64,000 nucleotides of DNA, taken from the NCBI RefSeq assembly GCF_037126465.1, contig NC_088201.1, positions 190,986,031 to 191,050,030 of the forward strand. Reading direction: 5' to 3'. How positions within the stretch are numbered: position 1 is the first letter of the stretch; each line of letters begins with the position of its first letter. The notes under the pieces are model-generated. The model worked only from the letters and a program-made list of their open reading frames with translations, had not been told where the DNA came from and made no database searches. Source of the DNA: Ornithodoros turicata (Eukaryota; Arthropoda; Arachnida; Ixodida; Argasidae). Positions 44,040 through 55,799 of the stretch are shown one piece after another. The position numbers and the translations under genes are program-made.

Positions 44040-47000
44040 AATTCATCAAAGAAACCAAAACAAGCCATGGGCGCAGCCATTTTTGTGACGTAGATGGGAT
44101 AAACCTGCTCCATCTACGTAGATAGAGAATCGTGCGTCTGATTGGATGAAAGCTGAGGCTTTCTCTGACTTCCCTGGCGTCTTCTCCCGTTTGCGAGGAA
44201 ATCCAGTTATGGCTGCCGGGGCTACGATGAGCGTTTCGTCCGAGGTAATCCCGAGAACTATTGAACGATGGAAACAGCAACCGGGAATTCACCTCAACAT
44301 CATTTTCGGCGTGAAATTGTGATTATGTGCTCGAGAACTTCGCAGTTCAACCGTTCACCTGCCATTCACGTCAACCCGTTTGCTGGTTTTACTACAAGTG
44401 CAGGAATGGGAGCGATTGAGCAACAACGTGAGACTTTGTGATTGTTTGAGCATATACCTGCAGAGGACTGGTCTTCAAAGAAAGGCCGTACTTCTGCCCA
44501 TGCACATCGTGCGATTGCCAGGCTTGTTACACGAGATACATATATTGTGCAGCATCATAGCGCGACTGCAATGAACGACGTAGGAATGTATCGTGACCAC
44601 TCGAACTGCATTCGTTGAACCATTCGTCGGTTATATGAAAGTGCTCATTAGAGTTGCCCCGCACAAAAAGTGTTGGATGTAGTTTTGTAGTGTGTTGTTT
44701 ATCTCGTAGAGCGCATCGCGGCATGTAGGTCGAGAGACCTTATACGTACTTTTTGCATGTTTACTTGAGTGTGCGCATTGTTCTATACCACACAGGCCAT
44801 ATTTCATTCATAATAGTTTCGCAGATAAAGACGTACGGGTCGATCTCATATTGCTTTTGAGTTAGGCATAGTGTCTTCAGATCAGGGTATGTGTATCCTG
44901 TTTGCTGGGCCCAACAAATGTTATTAAGGGTAGTGCAACATTTCCCACCTCTTGAACCATGCTAACACTGCCAGAATAAGGAACATTACACTGTGCTATG
45001 TATTCCACACTCAGTTGTCTCGTGACGTAAACCCCCAATTATTATACTGGGTACTCCACATGTTCAACCAGTCAGCACTTCCCATATCCTTTTTTTTTTT
45101 TAACATGTGCTTAAAATTGCACAACTGCCACTCAAGTAACTTTGCACCAAATTAGTCAGTGACAAAAGGTATATGTACTTTATCACAAATTTAATAACCT
45201 TGGTGGAAATGGTTGATGGTGTCCCCTGCCTTGTATGGTGCACTTCATAGCAAAATACACAATAGTCCAAATGTTTTCCTTGTCCACAAATGCCCTGTCA
45301 AAGCTGAAAGACTCTTATCAAAATGGGGAAGCGGGCTTGCTTGTCCAGAGAAACAAATATGAAACTGCAGTGCTCAACGTAAATAACTGCATGCTCAGCA
45401 ACTAAGGCTGGTGATGCCGAAGACCTAATATATCTAGGTTAAAAGGAACAAAGGAGAAAAGACCACTGCAGCATATTAATGTTGTTTCAAAAGTATAACA
45501 CCACAAAATTTGTGAGAGTCAGTTGGTTTATTTAGTTATGTTGGTCACCTCCTGCACAAATTTTTAATAAGATTCAAATGCGTTGCTACCAACCAGGACC
45601 TAAGCCTGACCTATGATCTAATAATAATAATAGTATCTATGACCTATATGGACTTTCACCACTAGTTTGGTATAGGTTTCACACGTGGCTTCTAGTGAAA
45701 TTCGAAGCTGCTCTGTAGAGCTGACAGGAGACTTGCAGAGTAGAGTATTTTTTATTTATATTTTCCAAAGAACATGTAAAAAACAATGTTCTGTACCAAC
45801 TGTATTCAAAGAAATACAAATATACTTTGTTTTAGCTATGTGCATATTAGCAGATTACAGGTGACCAATGACACACAATGGGCGTCAAGGGTGGGAACGC
45901 AAGAATACCACTGCAGGCACTGTCCTGAAATTCTAAGTCACCATTTGGTCAGAAAGCAGTGACCATGCACAGCCTAAGGATCATATTGAGCTCCTTCCAT
46001 TATTCTTTTTATTGACAGCATGTTGGCTGCCATCCAGTCCATGAAAGTGACCCTTATCGTTGAAAGAACGGTTCATCAGCAAGCGAGCTGGTGATAGTGT
46101 CCATGATGGCGAGACCTGAAGAGGAGATACAAGATGGACATAAACACGCTATGTTGAGACATTGTGTATGTCCCTTCCTATCCCTCGTCTCAGGATTTTT
46201 CGCTATGGACCTTCATGATGTTTCCTTCGGCAAACTTTACATATTTTTATGCAGAATTGTGAAAGTACAGCCAGGCGCTGTTAGCAAATCACACAGTACT
46301 TTTCTTGAATCAAGAATCCATAGAAGGTACACAGTCTTCTTCAGCATTGCACACATCTATGGGACATGTTAATCACTTTGGAATGTCACAGACATGTCAT
46401 GGAGGCCGGCACATGATTAGTGGTGCAGAACAGACAACTATTTGTCATAGTTTAGGCATAAAAAGCAGTTTTGTCACCTGCATGTTGAGACAGATGTATC
46501 TCTACATACTTTGCCATGACACAAATATATGAAGCAACAAATGTACCCTCTACTTTATTATGGCTATTAGTCAACACTGCCAAGAATGTCGGAACACAGT
46601 CTTGTACCACCTACACTCTTCAAAATGACCTTCACACACGACACATTGTAGGTCAACGAGACTCCAGAATGATGTCCTCTCCCTCCCCATTAGCTGAAAA
46701 CATTTTTCTACAACCTTGCATAAGAGAAGTTAGTACAAGAAACACACACATTCCTTTTTTGAGCAAATCAGATTCAGAGCATTACCATACTGTGGTAGGC
46801 CTGCAGTGCATTACGTGTACAGCACACACTGTAAAAAATGGTCACCGTAGAACATGTCCCCCATTCTAATGACAGTCTTCTCCAGTTTTTTCAAACTGCC
46901 ATTTCCCATAGTGCTTTATGGTATGACACAGTATTTCTAAATCTTTACTGTAGTTTACTGGTTGTAGCAGAAAAAAGACACCACTGTTTCTGATCACAGG

Positions 47001-47150
47001 ACGCAAGCCATAAGTGCTATACGGAAACAGTACATGCTGCTCTCTAGCAGTTGTTTGTGTTTGGACATGGCATGGTGCATGCAGGGTAAATTCCATGGTT
47101 AAAATATCCAAACGTGAACTGTTACATTACAACGTGTAGAATGCTCTATA
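44040..47150. other. interior of the TTAA element, left part: no gene recognised
   Basis: A short palindromic phrase 'tctacgtaga' with a second 'catctacgt' lies at 44085-44125. A minus-strand frame at 46866-47111 ('SKDLEILCHTIKHYGKWQFE') looks protein-like but unknown. Otherwise only short frames. Confidence 0.3.
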
Positions 47151-47154
47151 GATA

Positions 47155-47876
47155 CAGTAAAACCTCCAAAGCCGGACACCTCCCTACTTCGGACAACTCC
47201 CCATGATTTCATTGCAGCGGCAGGCTCCCACTGAAACTACATGGGGACGAAACTCTCTAATGTCAGGACACCTCCCTATCTGGAAGTAGGATAGGGTTTA
47301 TCCCTGCAAAGTCGGACAAAACCCTGGCCAGATTACCTCAATATCGGCCCCACCTTTGCACCCAAAAAGACCTAAAATGAGCCAGTGGCCTTGAACTTTT
47401 GCCCCTTTTTTCCCCTATAATGGTCTCAGCATTTTGTTGCTTTAGTTTTTAGAGTTCGATAACAAGTGCTGTCAGGTCTACATTTGTAATTCTTTATGTG
47501 AGCACTTGTCTTCAGTTTGTCTAGAGCCTCTGAACGAGCACTGCACCAAAAGCTATGAGAAGTGGGGCTGACGGCTTCAGAGAAAAGTCCTTGCTGCTCG
47601 AAAAGCTCCAGAGGTAATGCCGTTTGAGTAGAATCTGAACGGAATTGAATATACTAAAATCAGTAATAATTATCAGTGAAGAGTGGGTAAGGTACCACTA
47701 CCAGGCACCACCACCAGGTACCACTAAGGACCTTAAATTGAAGAAGGGGGACATTTCTCACAGCTGTGATCTCTTCCATTTTTTGTTGCCGTCATATTCT
47801 GTAACTCGGGACACCTCTATAAGTAGGGAGACGCTTCGGCTGCACCGTGGGTGTCCAACATAGGAAGGTTTCACTG
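47155..47876. mobile_element. pogo/Tigger-like element (722 bp), TA-flanked, nested
   Basis: The ends are CAGTAAAACCTCCAAAGCCGG and, complemented, CAGTGAAACCTTCCTATGTTGG, with TA on both sides (47153-47154 and 47877-47878). Inside, 'cggacacctcc', 'ggacaactcc' and 'ggacacctct' are internal repeats of the same type as in the two other elements. No transposase frame is left. Confidence 0.85.
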
Positions 47877-48224
47877 TATTTATGTTCCGTGTCATGTGAC
47901 CACAAACAATATATGCTTTTGCTCATGCTGCACAGCACAGGCGAATTGAGCTGCATGTGAGGATAATAACATGAAACCCGAGGCGCGGAGGAAAAGGCAT
48001 GATCTTTACGGTCTCTGTGTCAGTTGTTTCATGTTGTAATTGCGTACCAGCTGGCCTGTACCTGAGAATAGTGTTTGATGCATTGTACACGCACCATAGA
48101 CATGCAGTATGTGGTGTGTGTGATAGTAATGCCACTGCCAATTGAAAATAATGCTCCAGGTGGATTGTTTTGGTCAAACTTGAACTATGCATACCAAGGG
48201 GGTAGGGCATCTGCGTGACAGGTT

Positions 48225-48760
48225 TACCTGGAAGTAAGAATGTAAATGTTAGCTGAAGTCATAGAATAATTAACATTATCAATATACTGCTGCAGATATA
48301 CAAACAAATAGCACCCAAGATGCTCCGATATGCTCTGCAGGAATGTCTCTGCACTCACAATATTAGTACAGCAGCTACAGAAAGGCATAAAACAAGTTTT
48401 TGTATACATGATACCACTTGAATGCAACAAAAGCTTCTGCTGCACTGGCAGAACACCACGGCGTACAGATTTACCTTACTTCACCTGAGAAAAAGTATGT
48501 ACTGTTGCACACAAGATGCTCTGTGAATGTCTCGAAAAACATAATTTATGACCGAAAGACATCAACTGAAGATTTCGATTTACCTTAGTCAAAACTGAGA
48601 AAAAGTATGTGCTGTTGCACACATGAAACTGCTTGAACTGCCCTTGGGCACTCTGGAAAGACACCTTATTTGTGACCAAAATACAACAGCTGAGCCAACA
48701 TTGAATTTATACCTTACTCAAAATACACAAGATGTGCTGCCGGCATATGATACGATGATA
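48225..48760 (-). repeat. tandemly duplicated exon-like unit, about 115 bp
   Basis: On the plus strand 'tttaccttacttcacctgag' with 'aaaaagtatgtactgttgca' at 48471-48515 recurs as 'tttaccttagtcaaaactga' with 'gaaaaagtatgtgctgttgc' from 48580, and partly from 48709. Read on the minus strand each unit has 'acatactttttctcag' (acceptor-like) and 'aaggtaaatc' (donor-like). Confidence 0.55.
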
Positions 48761-48761
48761 C

Positions 48762-49920
48762 TGCTTAAATGTACTCTGAAAGCGCTGACACCTCAGGCTG
48801 GTTGCTCTAAGCTAGCGAGCAACAGCAAGGGTATACGAACACAAGAAGTCGAGCACAAGTGATGGAATGCAGTTGATTAATCAGAAAATGAAATGTCTCA
48901 GTACCAGGTGTTACTGTTCCGTCAACAAAAACAGATGAACTTTGAAGGGGCGACTGGTGACAGCCTTCAGCTTGAAACCCAGACGGTGATAGTTGAGACG
49001 TGGAGCGCAAGCTTTTCGGTGGTGCCCAGAATGCCTGCGAAATCATTTAACAAATAAGGCAATTCCAAATCTGTACTGAGAATACACCCGCTGGGGCGTA
49101 ATCTCTAAAGGATGAAGCGGTAACTGACAGATAGCGTATTTTTCTCTTCTACGTGACGCGATTTGCACCGCATGACTGACTTGTCTATCATTACGCGTCT
49201 TACCTTTATCTGCTGCCTAATCCTGCCCCTGCAATCTCCTGCTGCAGATAAGGTTGGCACAGCATCCGGACGAACATCTTCGGCTTCTTGTGAAACAAGT
49301 TGCGCATTGTTTCCGTAACATTCGTACGAGCCAAATGAACAGATCAAATCGCTGTTTCGAAGGGTGGCACCCAGTCGGAGTTGTAACCGATTGTTGCAGT
49401 CAATAGATTTCTCTTTCGCCCTTTCGGAGGATTGTGGTTTGAAACATTGGAACTGCATGCTGAAGTGTTCTTGCAGACGGGAGCAAAACGCTGACGCATT
49501 CTCGGCACGCAGCACAGAACACGAATCACACCAGGAAGAGTGTACTGGCCTAGCAAATGCTTTGCAGTCGAAGGAAGCAAAACTCACGTTCCTCGTGGTT
49601 TAGTGAAGGTCCAGAAATATACTGGCGCTCTAATAGCGAACTGTTTATCACTTCCCCAAGTGAATCTGCGCAGCAGACGGCTCGGCAGAAGAAACTGGCC
49701 GGCTTGGCGGAAGAAACCAAGCCAAAAGTCATGCCAAGCCGGAGCGCGGCAGACCACCAATGTGTCGTCGACACAGGGTTTGCCGTGCCACAAGACGGGA
49801 TGTCAGTGAAACTAAAAATTCACTTTTTCGGAAAACCGCGAGGAGTTTGGGATAACTATTTTGCATACATAATCAGTGTTCCCTTATGAACACATCGTGT
49901 GAGTACCATTCCATTCTGGT
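48762..49920 (-). other. possible transposase 5' exons of the TTAA element
   Basis: One candidate exon (minus, about 48908-49034) has acceptor 'gatttcgcag' and donor 'cacctggtactg' and encodes a Ser/Pro-rich linker ('FWAPPKSLRSTSQLSPSGFQ'). The frame at 49105-49587 ends with 'RPDAVPTLSAAG' before GTAAGACG. They would be a DNA-binding part and a linker of a transposase, but the zinc ligands of a THAP domain cannot all be placed. Weak support. Confidence 0.3.
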
Positions 49921-49952
49921 AACACTCGAAAATCGGCGTAGCTGAGCTTTAA

Positions 49953-50670
49953 CAGTGACGAGCAAACCTGAACAATTTGGCCGACTAGCACTAGGCACGA
50001 CATGTGCAGACCTTCAGGAACGTCATCAGCTAGCATGAAAGGGAGATGCAAAAGTAGCATGAAGGCAGCACTAGCAGACGTGACCAGAGAGGGGTGTGCT
50101 TCGAGGGGTCGAGGGTGTCAATGCAGCTAATGCTAGGGTGAAACTGGAAGTTATGTAGTCGGCAGTTTAAAGTCTTGCGTGTAAATAAGCTTGCATTCCT
50201 TACACAGTATTGGAAAAATAGTGAGACTTCCTTGACAACAACCCCCTCCAACAAGACATGAATTGGATCGAATGAAATATCGTTTTGTGAGGGAAAAGTA
50301 CTGAAATTTCGTGAGCACTGAATCTCCATTCAAGGCAAAACTAGCTGAGAGCCTTTTACACTCTACTTCCGTTTGGGCATTTTGGAGCTCCTCAACTTGC
50401 TGCTGAATTTCAGTGTCCGCCTGAGGGGACATTCGGTGTGCTAGCTCTAATTGGTCATATCTGGGAAGGAACTTTGCATCTGCGACAACTAAGCTGTACA
50501 TTTGGGCCAAAGGGACTCTTTAAAACCCTCCAACATTGTGGCAAGCAGACTGTCACCCATGAGTGCGATAACTGCCCCATGAACCGTTGTCACCATTCGT
50601 TGGTCATGAAACAAATTCCCTCTGATGATAAGGTGTTCACAGTCTCCATGCATTCTCGGAGGAGCACTTC
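49953..50670 (-). pseudogene. gene A, middle piece, frameshifted
   Basis: Reading down the minus strand from 50670: 'EVLLRECMETVNTLSSEGI', a stop, 'HGAVIALMGDSLLATMLEGF' with 'KESLW', then (other frame) 'DTEIQQQVEELQ' and 'FALNGDSVLTKFQYF', then (other frame) 'FDPIHVLLEGVVVKEVSLFF', then (other frame) 'LLHLPFMLADDVPEGLHMSC' continuing to 49953. These fall in the same order as in the family (motifs like 'GTLLxxxGDNLxxHxxGGFxES', 'DPMHDxLEGV', 'LPxLIGDxVPE'). At least three frame changes and one stop show decay. The last frame runs across the TTAA into the 3' piece. Confidence 0.7.
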
Positions 50671-50680
50671 TTTCGCATCA

Positions 50681-53600
50681 ACAACAACAACAACTTCATT
50701 TTGGCTTTGGAGAGTGGGAGGTTCATCGCCACAGGCGATACTCTACCCCATTTCTGGTGGGATGTGGGGACTAAAATAACGAGCCCCGTCACAATAACGA
50801 TCGAAGTCCGATGGTGTCCAGAAATGTCAGAAGAGCTTTGAGGCGCAGAGCGTTGCTCGGCTGGATTAGCCAGGACCAACCAATTTCGATAGGGAGAAGG
50901 GGCGAGAGTCCAGGCTGACGAAGAGACTCGGAGAGAGTGGTTCGGGAAGGTTGGTAGTGGGAGCAGTGAAGAAGAATATCTCCAGATCCTCAAGCACACC
51001 ACAGTGGCAGCAGTGGAGAGTCAACTTGTCTCAGCGGTAACGGCGCTGAGCTGTAAAGGCCACATCGAGGCGCATTCGGTGGATTAATGGCAGCATCTTG
51101 ACGAGAGGTGTTTCGTGGCTATGCGGAAAGCGAGCGTTGATCAACTCTGCTCAACATAGAGGGGTGAAGAATGTCGGTTTTCCATTGGCGGGAAGCCAGG
51201 GGTGGTCACTAGCCGTTCGGAGAATTGAACGCGGTCTCCTCTCAGCGGAACAATACTGGCCCGTTTCCGATACGAGAGTGCTAGCTTCTGCGCGCTGTCG
51301 GCCTGCTTCGTTCCCCACGACACCACAATGGGCTGGAACCCACTGGAGAACTAGCCTGTGGCCTGCTGCGTAGATAGTGTGGTAAGCCATTAACACATAT
51401 GTGACTAGGGTGCTGATGGGCTTCGTATGCCGGAATTTTCAATTGCTTGAAGTGCAGATTTGAAGTCTTGAGAGCCTGAAGTGAAGACTGCCCATTCCCG
51501 CGGGGTAAAATCAGCGATGTGCTGTAGAAAGAAAAGGATGGCATAGAGTTCCGCAGCTATGGAGGAGGTTGGATATGAAAGGCGTCTGCAGTGCACTACG
51601 CCTTCGGGTGGTATGACGAATGCTGAGGCGGACTTGTTGTTTCGCGATGCGCCATCGGTATTATGCTGCCGTACGCGTAGAAAACTTCTCGTCTACCAGA
51701 GCATGAAAATGGGCTCGGAGGACTTGAGGGGACCTGATATCTTCTTTCCAGAAGGTTAGGAAGGCGTACAAAAGTGGGTGGTACCGGTAGATACCATGGG
51801 GCTTCCGGCGGTATAGTATCTTTAGTTATGAAGCCAGTGAGACTCTGGCGTGTCCTCTGCGCTACTCGATAGAAGTCGGTTTCAGGGTATCGACTTTTCC
51901 TGAGGAGCGGGTGGCGGGGAATGTGAGCACGCAAACGGAGGAAGTGCTGAGCCGTTTCACGTTCACGGAGAACCTCAATCGGGAGCTCACCAGCTTCAGC
52001 CAGTACTTGCCGTGTTTCAGCCATTCTTGGAACTCCGAGGCATCGACGAAGGCTTCGAGCAAACAGGGACCGCAGTGTTATTTAATGAAGTTGTTGATAT
52101 CTTGTTCAGAATAGGAAGGCTGTAAAGCACAGTCGTCCTCTCCAATGCAGCGTTAACCACGAGCAGGGAACGCTGATCACAGCCCATCCTGAGCCAGAAA
52201 GATGTTGAATTGCGGGAGCCGTCGCTGCACTTTAGTTTCAAGGTGTTTAATGTGCCGAGCCCAGCGCAAGTCCGAGTCGATTACCACGCCAAGAAGCGGT
52301 GGAAGCGTACCGGCTCAAGCTTCTTTGTACTAAGCCAAAGAGGGAAATTGGCCATAGCTTTGAGCGTGAAAGGGAGCTCGACACACTTTTCGGGTGAAAG
52401 GTCCATCCCAAGGTGCGTGAGGTACGTATGGATATTATTTAAAGCGAGCTGCAGGCGGCGCTGTATGGCTGGGCGTGATTTTCCTACTGTCCAAAGGGCG
52501 ACGTCATCTGCATACCCGGAAAACGACCACTTTACGAGGAATTACTGATTGTAGGCCGGCCATCACCACGTTAAAAGAGTGTCGGACTGAGAATGCTTCC
52601 TTGGGGGACTGCTTGTGTAACAGGATGCTGAGGGCTTTGGCCTTGGGACGTACGGACAGCGACAGTTCAGTCCGTAAGGAAGTCTTGGAGCCAGATGAAG
52701 AGTCGACCGGATACCCCAAACGAGCGCAAGGCGTGCAGCACACAAATGTGCGAGACGGTATCATATGCGCGCTTGATGTCGAGGAAAACCGATAGGACGA
52801 TCCGTCGATGGGCACGAGCATGTTGAACTGTAGAGACTATAGGTCGAGAACTGGATCCATTGAGCTTCGGTGGCGACGAAATCCAGTCATTTCGTGAGGG
52901 AACGTACGTTGTTTTTCGAGCCACCAGTCGAGGCGATTCAAAACCATTCTCTCCTCAGTTTCCCCATACAGCGCGAAAGGAGGATAGCGCATTTGGGGGC
53001 TTGCCTGGTTTCAGGATGGGAGCAACCAATGCCTCCTTCCATGTATGTGAATAAAAATCCTTGTTGCCCAGACGTATTATATACATGAAGGATAGCATGG
53101 AGTGACCGGCCGTCAAGGTTTCACTGGGCGGCATAGGTGATTTTATCGGGTCTAAGGGACGAGCCGGTGTTCACAAGCTGCAACGCTGCCTTTAGCTCGA
53201 TTAGTGTGAAGTCGCGGTCCATAACTTCCGGGGGACGGGCCAGTCTTGGTGAAGCTCAGCCGTCAAACTGCGGACAAAACTGCGTGTACGGCGTGGTCGA
53301 GGCAACCGCCGGAGTCGTTAGCACCACACAGAAGTCCGTCGCTAGCGTGTTTTCGTCTACACCCTTAACGATAGCCAAGGCCACGAGAGGATTCTTTTGA
53401 GGGGGCGCCTCCTTCAGTGATCGGATTGTCCGCCAGATCTTCGTGGCCGGATCAAACGGTGAAAGGTCGTGCAAAAAAAACTTACGCCAACGCTTCCTTT
53501 CCTCTTTCTTAAGTTCTCGTGCTACTTTAGCTTTCATCTTGCCAGACTGCCAGACAGACTGCCCCTCACAGCCACTACTGGACTGATTTCTTTCACAAAC

Positions 53601-54833
53601 TGGAGACGTTTTCGTGCGGGCCTCAGAACATCTGTGTACACCGGTATGTCCCCAGAGGCTCTCTCTCAAACAATAACCCGCGGTATTCATGAAGCGGTGG
53701 TCCTGTCTAAAAGGGTAACAGGCCATGTCGGTCATTCCTCAGCGATAAACCACCTTAGAGGCATTACGTCGCCGAGCAGAAAGAACGGCTCGTTGGACAG
53801 GGCAACTTACGGACATTGTGAATACCGCCGGATGAAAGCTAAACAACTTTATTTTTGACCTTGGAGAGTGAGAAGTTTCATCGCCACAGGCGATACTCTA
53901 CCCCATTGCGGGGGGAATGTGGGGAATAAAATAACGAGCCCCTTCACAATAACGATCGAGGTCCGATGGTGTCCAGAAATGTCAGAAGAGCTTTGAGCGC
54001 AGAGCGTTGCTGGGCTGGATTGGGCCAGGGACCAAGCACCATCAGGGGCCAAGCTTTCATCTGGGTATTCCACAATGTCCGTAAGTTGCCCTGTCCGACG
54101 ATCCGTTCGCACGCCGTTCCGCACGAAAAAGTCTCCAGTTTGTGAAAGAAATCAGTCCAGTAGTTGGTGAGAGGGGCAGTCTGTCGTGCGAAATATATAG
54201 AGGAAAATGATCGCCACCTCTAGTGCCGACGTCCGTAGCGCACGACAAGTGGCGAATTATGTCGGTTGTGCATCACCAGAGGTCCAATACATCGAGTGAC
54301 GTTGGGGATCGCATGTAAGTTGGCTCGGGATTGGTCAGCAGGCACATGTTATTATTCTCCATTGCCTCCTTCCCCTTCCGTCTGTCCTTGGGCTTGGTTC
54401 CCCAGGCCGAGTGATGAGCATTGAAGTCACCCAGCACGAGCGCCGGGGCTAGCAGAGAACCAAGTAAGCGTTCGAGGTCACTCCATGGACCTGTACCGCG
54501 GGACGGATATAGATACTGACGACCGTTAACAGCATGGGTCAAGGCGGATCCTGCAGGTGACGTAATCATAAGAGCGATGACAAACTGACCCGATTTGCGC
54601 AGCAACGAGGTCATTGCGAACGTACAGCGCTGTTCTGCTCTCAGGGGATTGATGAGATCGATAGATTGTGTATCCATGGATGCGATGTGTAGAATCCATG
54701 CCGTGTTCCCATATAGCTATAAAAGGGAACTTGTACTGTTGTAGATGTATTTAAAATCAGGGAGTTTGTTACGCAGGCTTCGAGGATTCCACTGCATTGC
54801 CATGGCCTTTCTATACAATGCTTTATGGCAATA
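50681..54833 (-). mobile_element. LINE with EN, RT and RNase H, inserted in gene A, internally rearranged
   Basis: TTTCGCATCA at 50671-50680 and again at 54834-54843 is a 10-bp target duplication that fixes both borders. The minus strand starts near 'MQWNPRSLRNKLPDF', the first motif of an AP-type endonuclease. 'LVLGDFNAHHSAWG' and 'SPTSLDVLDLW' follow (54450-54280). RT has 'VFLDIKRAYDTVSH' (about 52750-52790) and RNase H 'AAELYAILFFLQHI' and 'WVPAHCGVVGNEAG' (51540-51300). A CCHC-like 'CCHCGVLEDLEIFLLHC' lies near 51010. It ends '(GTT)n'. ORF1 is absent. Frameshifts are many. The family looks like the RNase H-bearing I/R1/Jockey-side LINEs. Confidence 0.88.
53549..54190. repeat. inverted arms and misplaced 3' UTR inside the LINE
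   Basis: The LINE linker between EN and RT appears in plus orientation at about 53555-53836 ('ctactggactgatttctttc', 'ggacagggcaacttacggac') and in normal minus orientation at about 54049-54187. Between them, 53840-54045 matches the LINE 3' UTR at 50690-50880. 'gatgaaagct' or its complement marks the breakpoints near 53545, 53830 and 54055. Confidence 0.75.
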
Positions 54834-54843
54834 TTTCGCATCA

Positions 54844-55050
54844 GTAGACCTTAAGCTTTTGGAATTACCGACACCAAGCAAAAATATGTTGCAAGTCTGG
54901 GAGCGTACAAAAGGAGGTATGTTTGCAAACATGATGTAGAATACTGTCAACTTCCCCCTATTCCCCCTCTTCATTCCCAAAGGTTTGCAACTTCAATATC
55001 ATCACAATACAGTATAATTGTGAGGGCATTCTTTTGCTTCCTCTTAGGAC
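54844..55050 (-). pseudogene. gene A, 5' piece
   Basis: Upstream of the LINE the minus strand encodes 'NALTIILYCDDIEVANP', then after a one-base frame change 'GMKRGNRGKLTVFYIMFANI' and 'PPFVRSQTCNIFLLGVGNSK', and runs into the target site as 'SLRSTDAK'. The family has 'LYxDDFEVVNPLGSxxGKHK' and 'FYFTLxNLPPKYRSxLxxIxLLxLxKS' at this point, followed by the segment found at 50670 on the other side of the LINE. This proves the order of the pieces. Further exons toward the N terminus may exist beyond 55050; one exon-like stretch at 55392-55560 (minus, acceptor 'ctatttccag', donor 'GTAAGTAG') is a weak candidate. Confidence 0.7.
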
Positions 55051-55780
55051 TGGGTGAGATCTGACCCGCAATGGTCATTCCAGCACTCGGGGTTCTAACT
55101 GCTTTGTAAGATGCGCCAACCGGCAGGCATTGTAGTTACGTCCCTATACAGATATAGCCGAGGGATGGGTATTATGTAATGTTTAAAAATTGCCAACACA
55201 GGTGTCATAAGGGGCCAACACAGCGTCTGATAAGTACAAATCCTAGGAGATAGAATCTGAAAGCTTCTCTCAATACATCGGTATCTCATGCAAGTACATC
55301 ACCAATGGTTATACAGCACTAATACACCTTTTTCACGACTCCCAAATTAACGGTATTCAATGGGCAAGCCCAAAAAACGCTACTTACCAATAGCAGCATG
55401 TGATACAGGAGAGTGGCCGCAAAATTCGCACCATCCGGTGGAAGTGGTGCAGAACCGCAGCACTTCCATGCTTCTCAAGAAGGGACGTACATTCACATAC
55501 GTGCAGGCACCTCGGGACGGTCCCGCGCGAGGGTCTCTGTCCCTGCTGGAAATAGTCCAATTTAAAATTAGCCCAGAATCTCATTCGGTTTTAAAGATAT
55601 CACATTCACATTTCTCATTTGAAGAGGAATCAAAATTACCCATTCCGAATAGACAAATTTTTGGACAAATACCATATAAAAACTACTGGAATTTTAGTGG
55701 GTTTCAAAGAGGAAATCACTGTAAATGTCAATGGGATGACGTGGAACCACGCTTAAGCGCACCCATTGGAGGCCAGTCTA
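55051..55780. other. unassigned DNA upstream of gene A
   Basis: Besides the exon-like stretch at about 55392-55560 (minus strand), a 148-codon plus frame (55360-55806) is open but unrecognised and overlaps it antisense. Confidence 0.3.
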
Positions 55781-55799
55781 GTTTACCATTGGCCAATGT

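Larger units (their letters stand above)
43921..49948. mobile_element. 6.0-kb TTAA-flanked element, Kolobok/T2-like, inserted into gene A
   Basis: The left end AGGTCAGCTACGCCGATTTC follows TTAA (43917-43920). The right end, complemented, AGCTCAGCTACGCCGATTTTC precedes TTAA (49949-49952). TTAA targets and AGG-type starts are known for Kolobok/T2 elements (for example T2 MITEs, 'TTAAAGG'). The only protein hints are on the minus strand at 49105-49587: 'EHF', aromatic residues and 'RPDAVPTL', which recall the end of a THAP domain, then a donor GTAAGACG. A second possible exon lies at 48910-49030. No catalytic core was recognised. The Tigger-like element at 47155 is nested inside. Removing this element joins gene A in frame. 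Confidence 0.65.

Noticed and set aside
49105..49587. A complete THAP domain in the TTAA element
   Set aside because: Only the 'AVPTL'-like tail and an 'EHF' match; the Cys ligands cannot be placed, so it is kept only as a weak hint.
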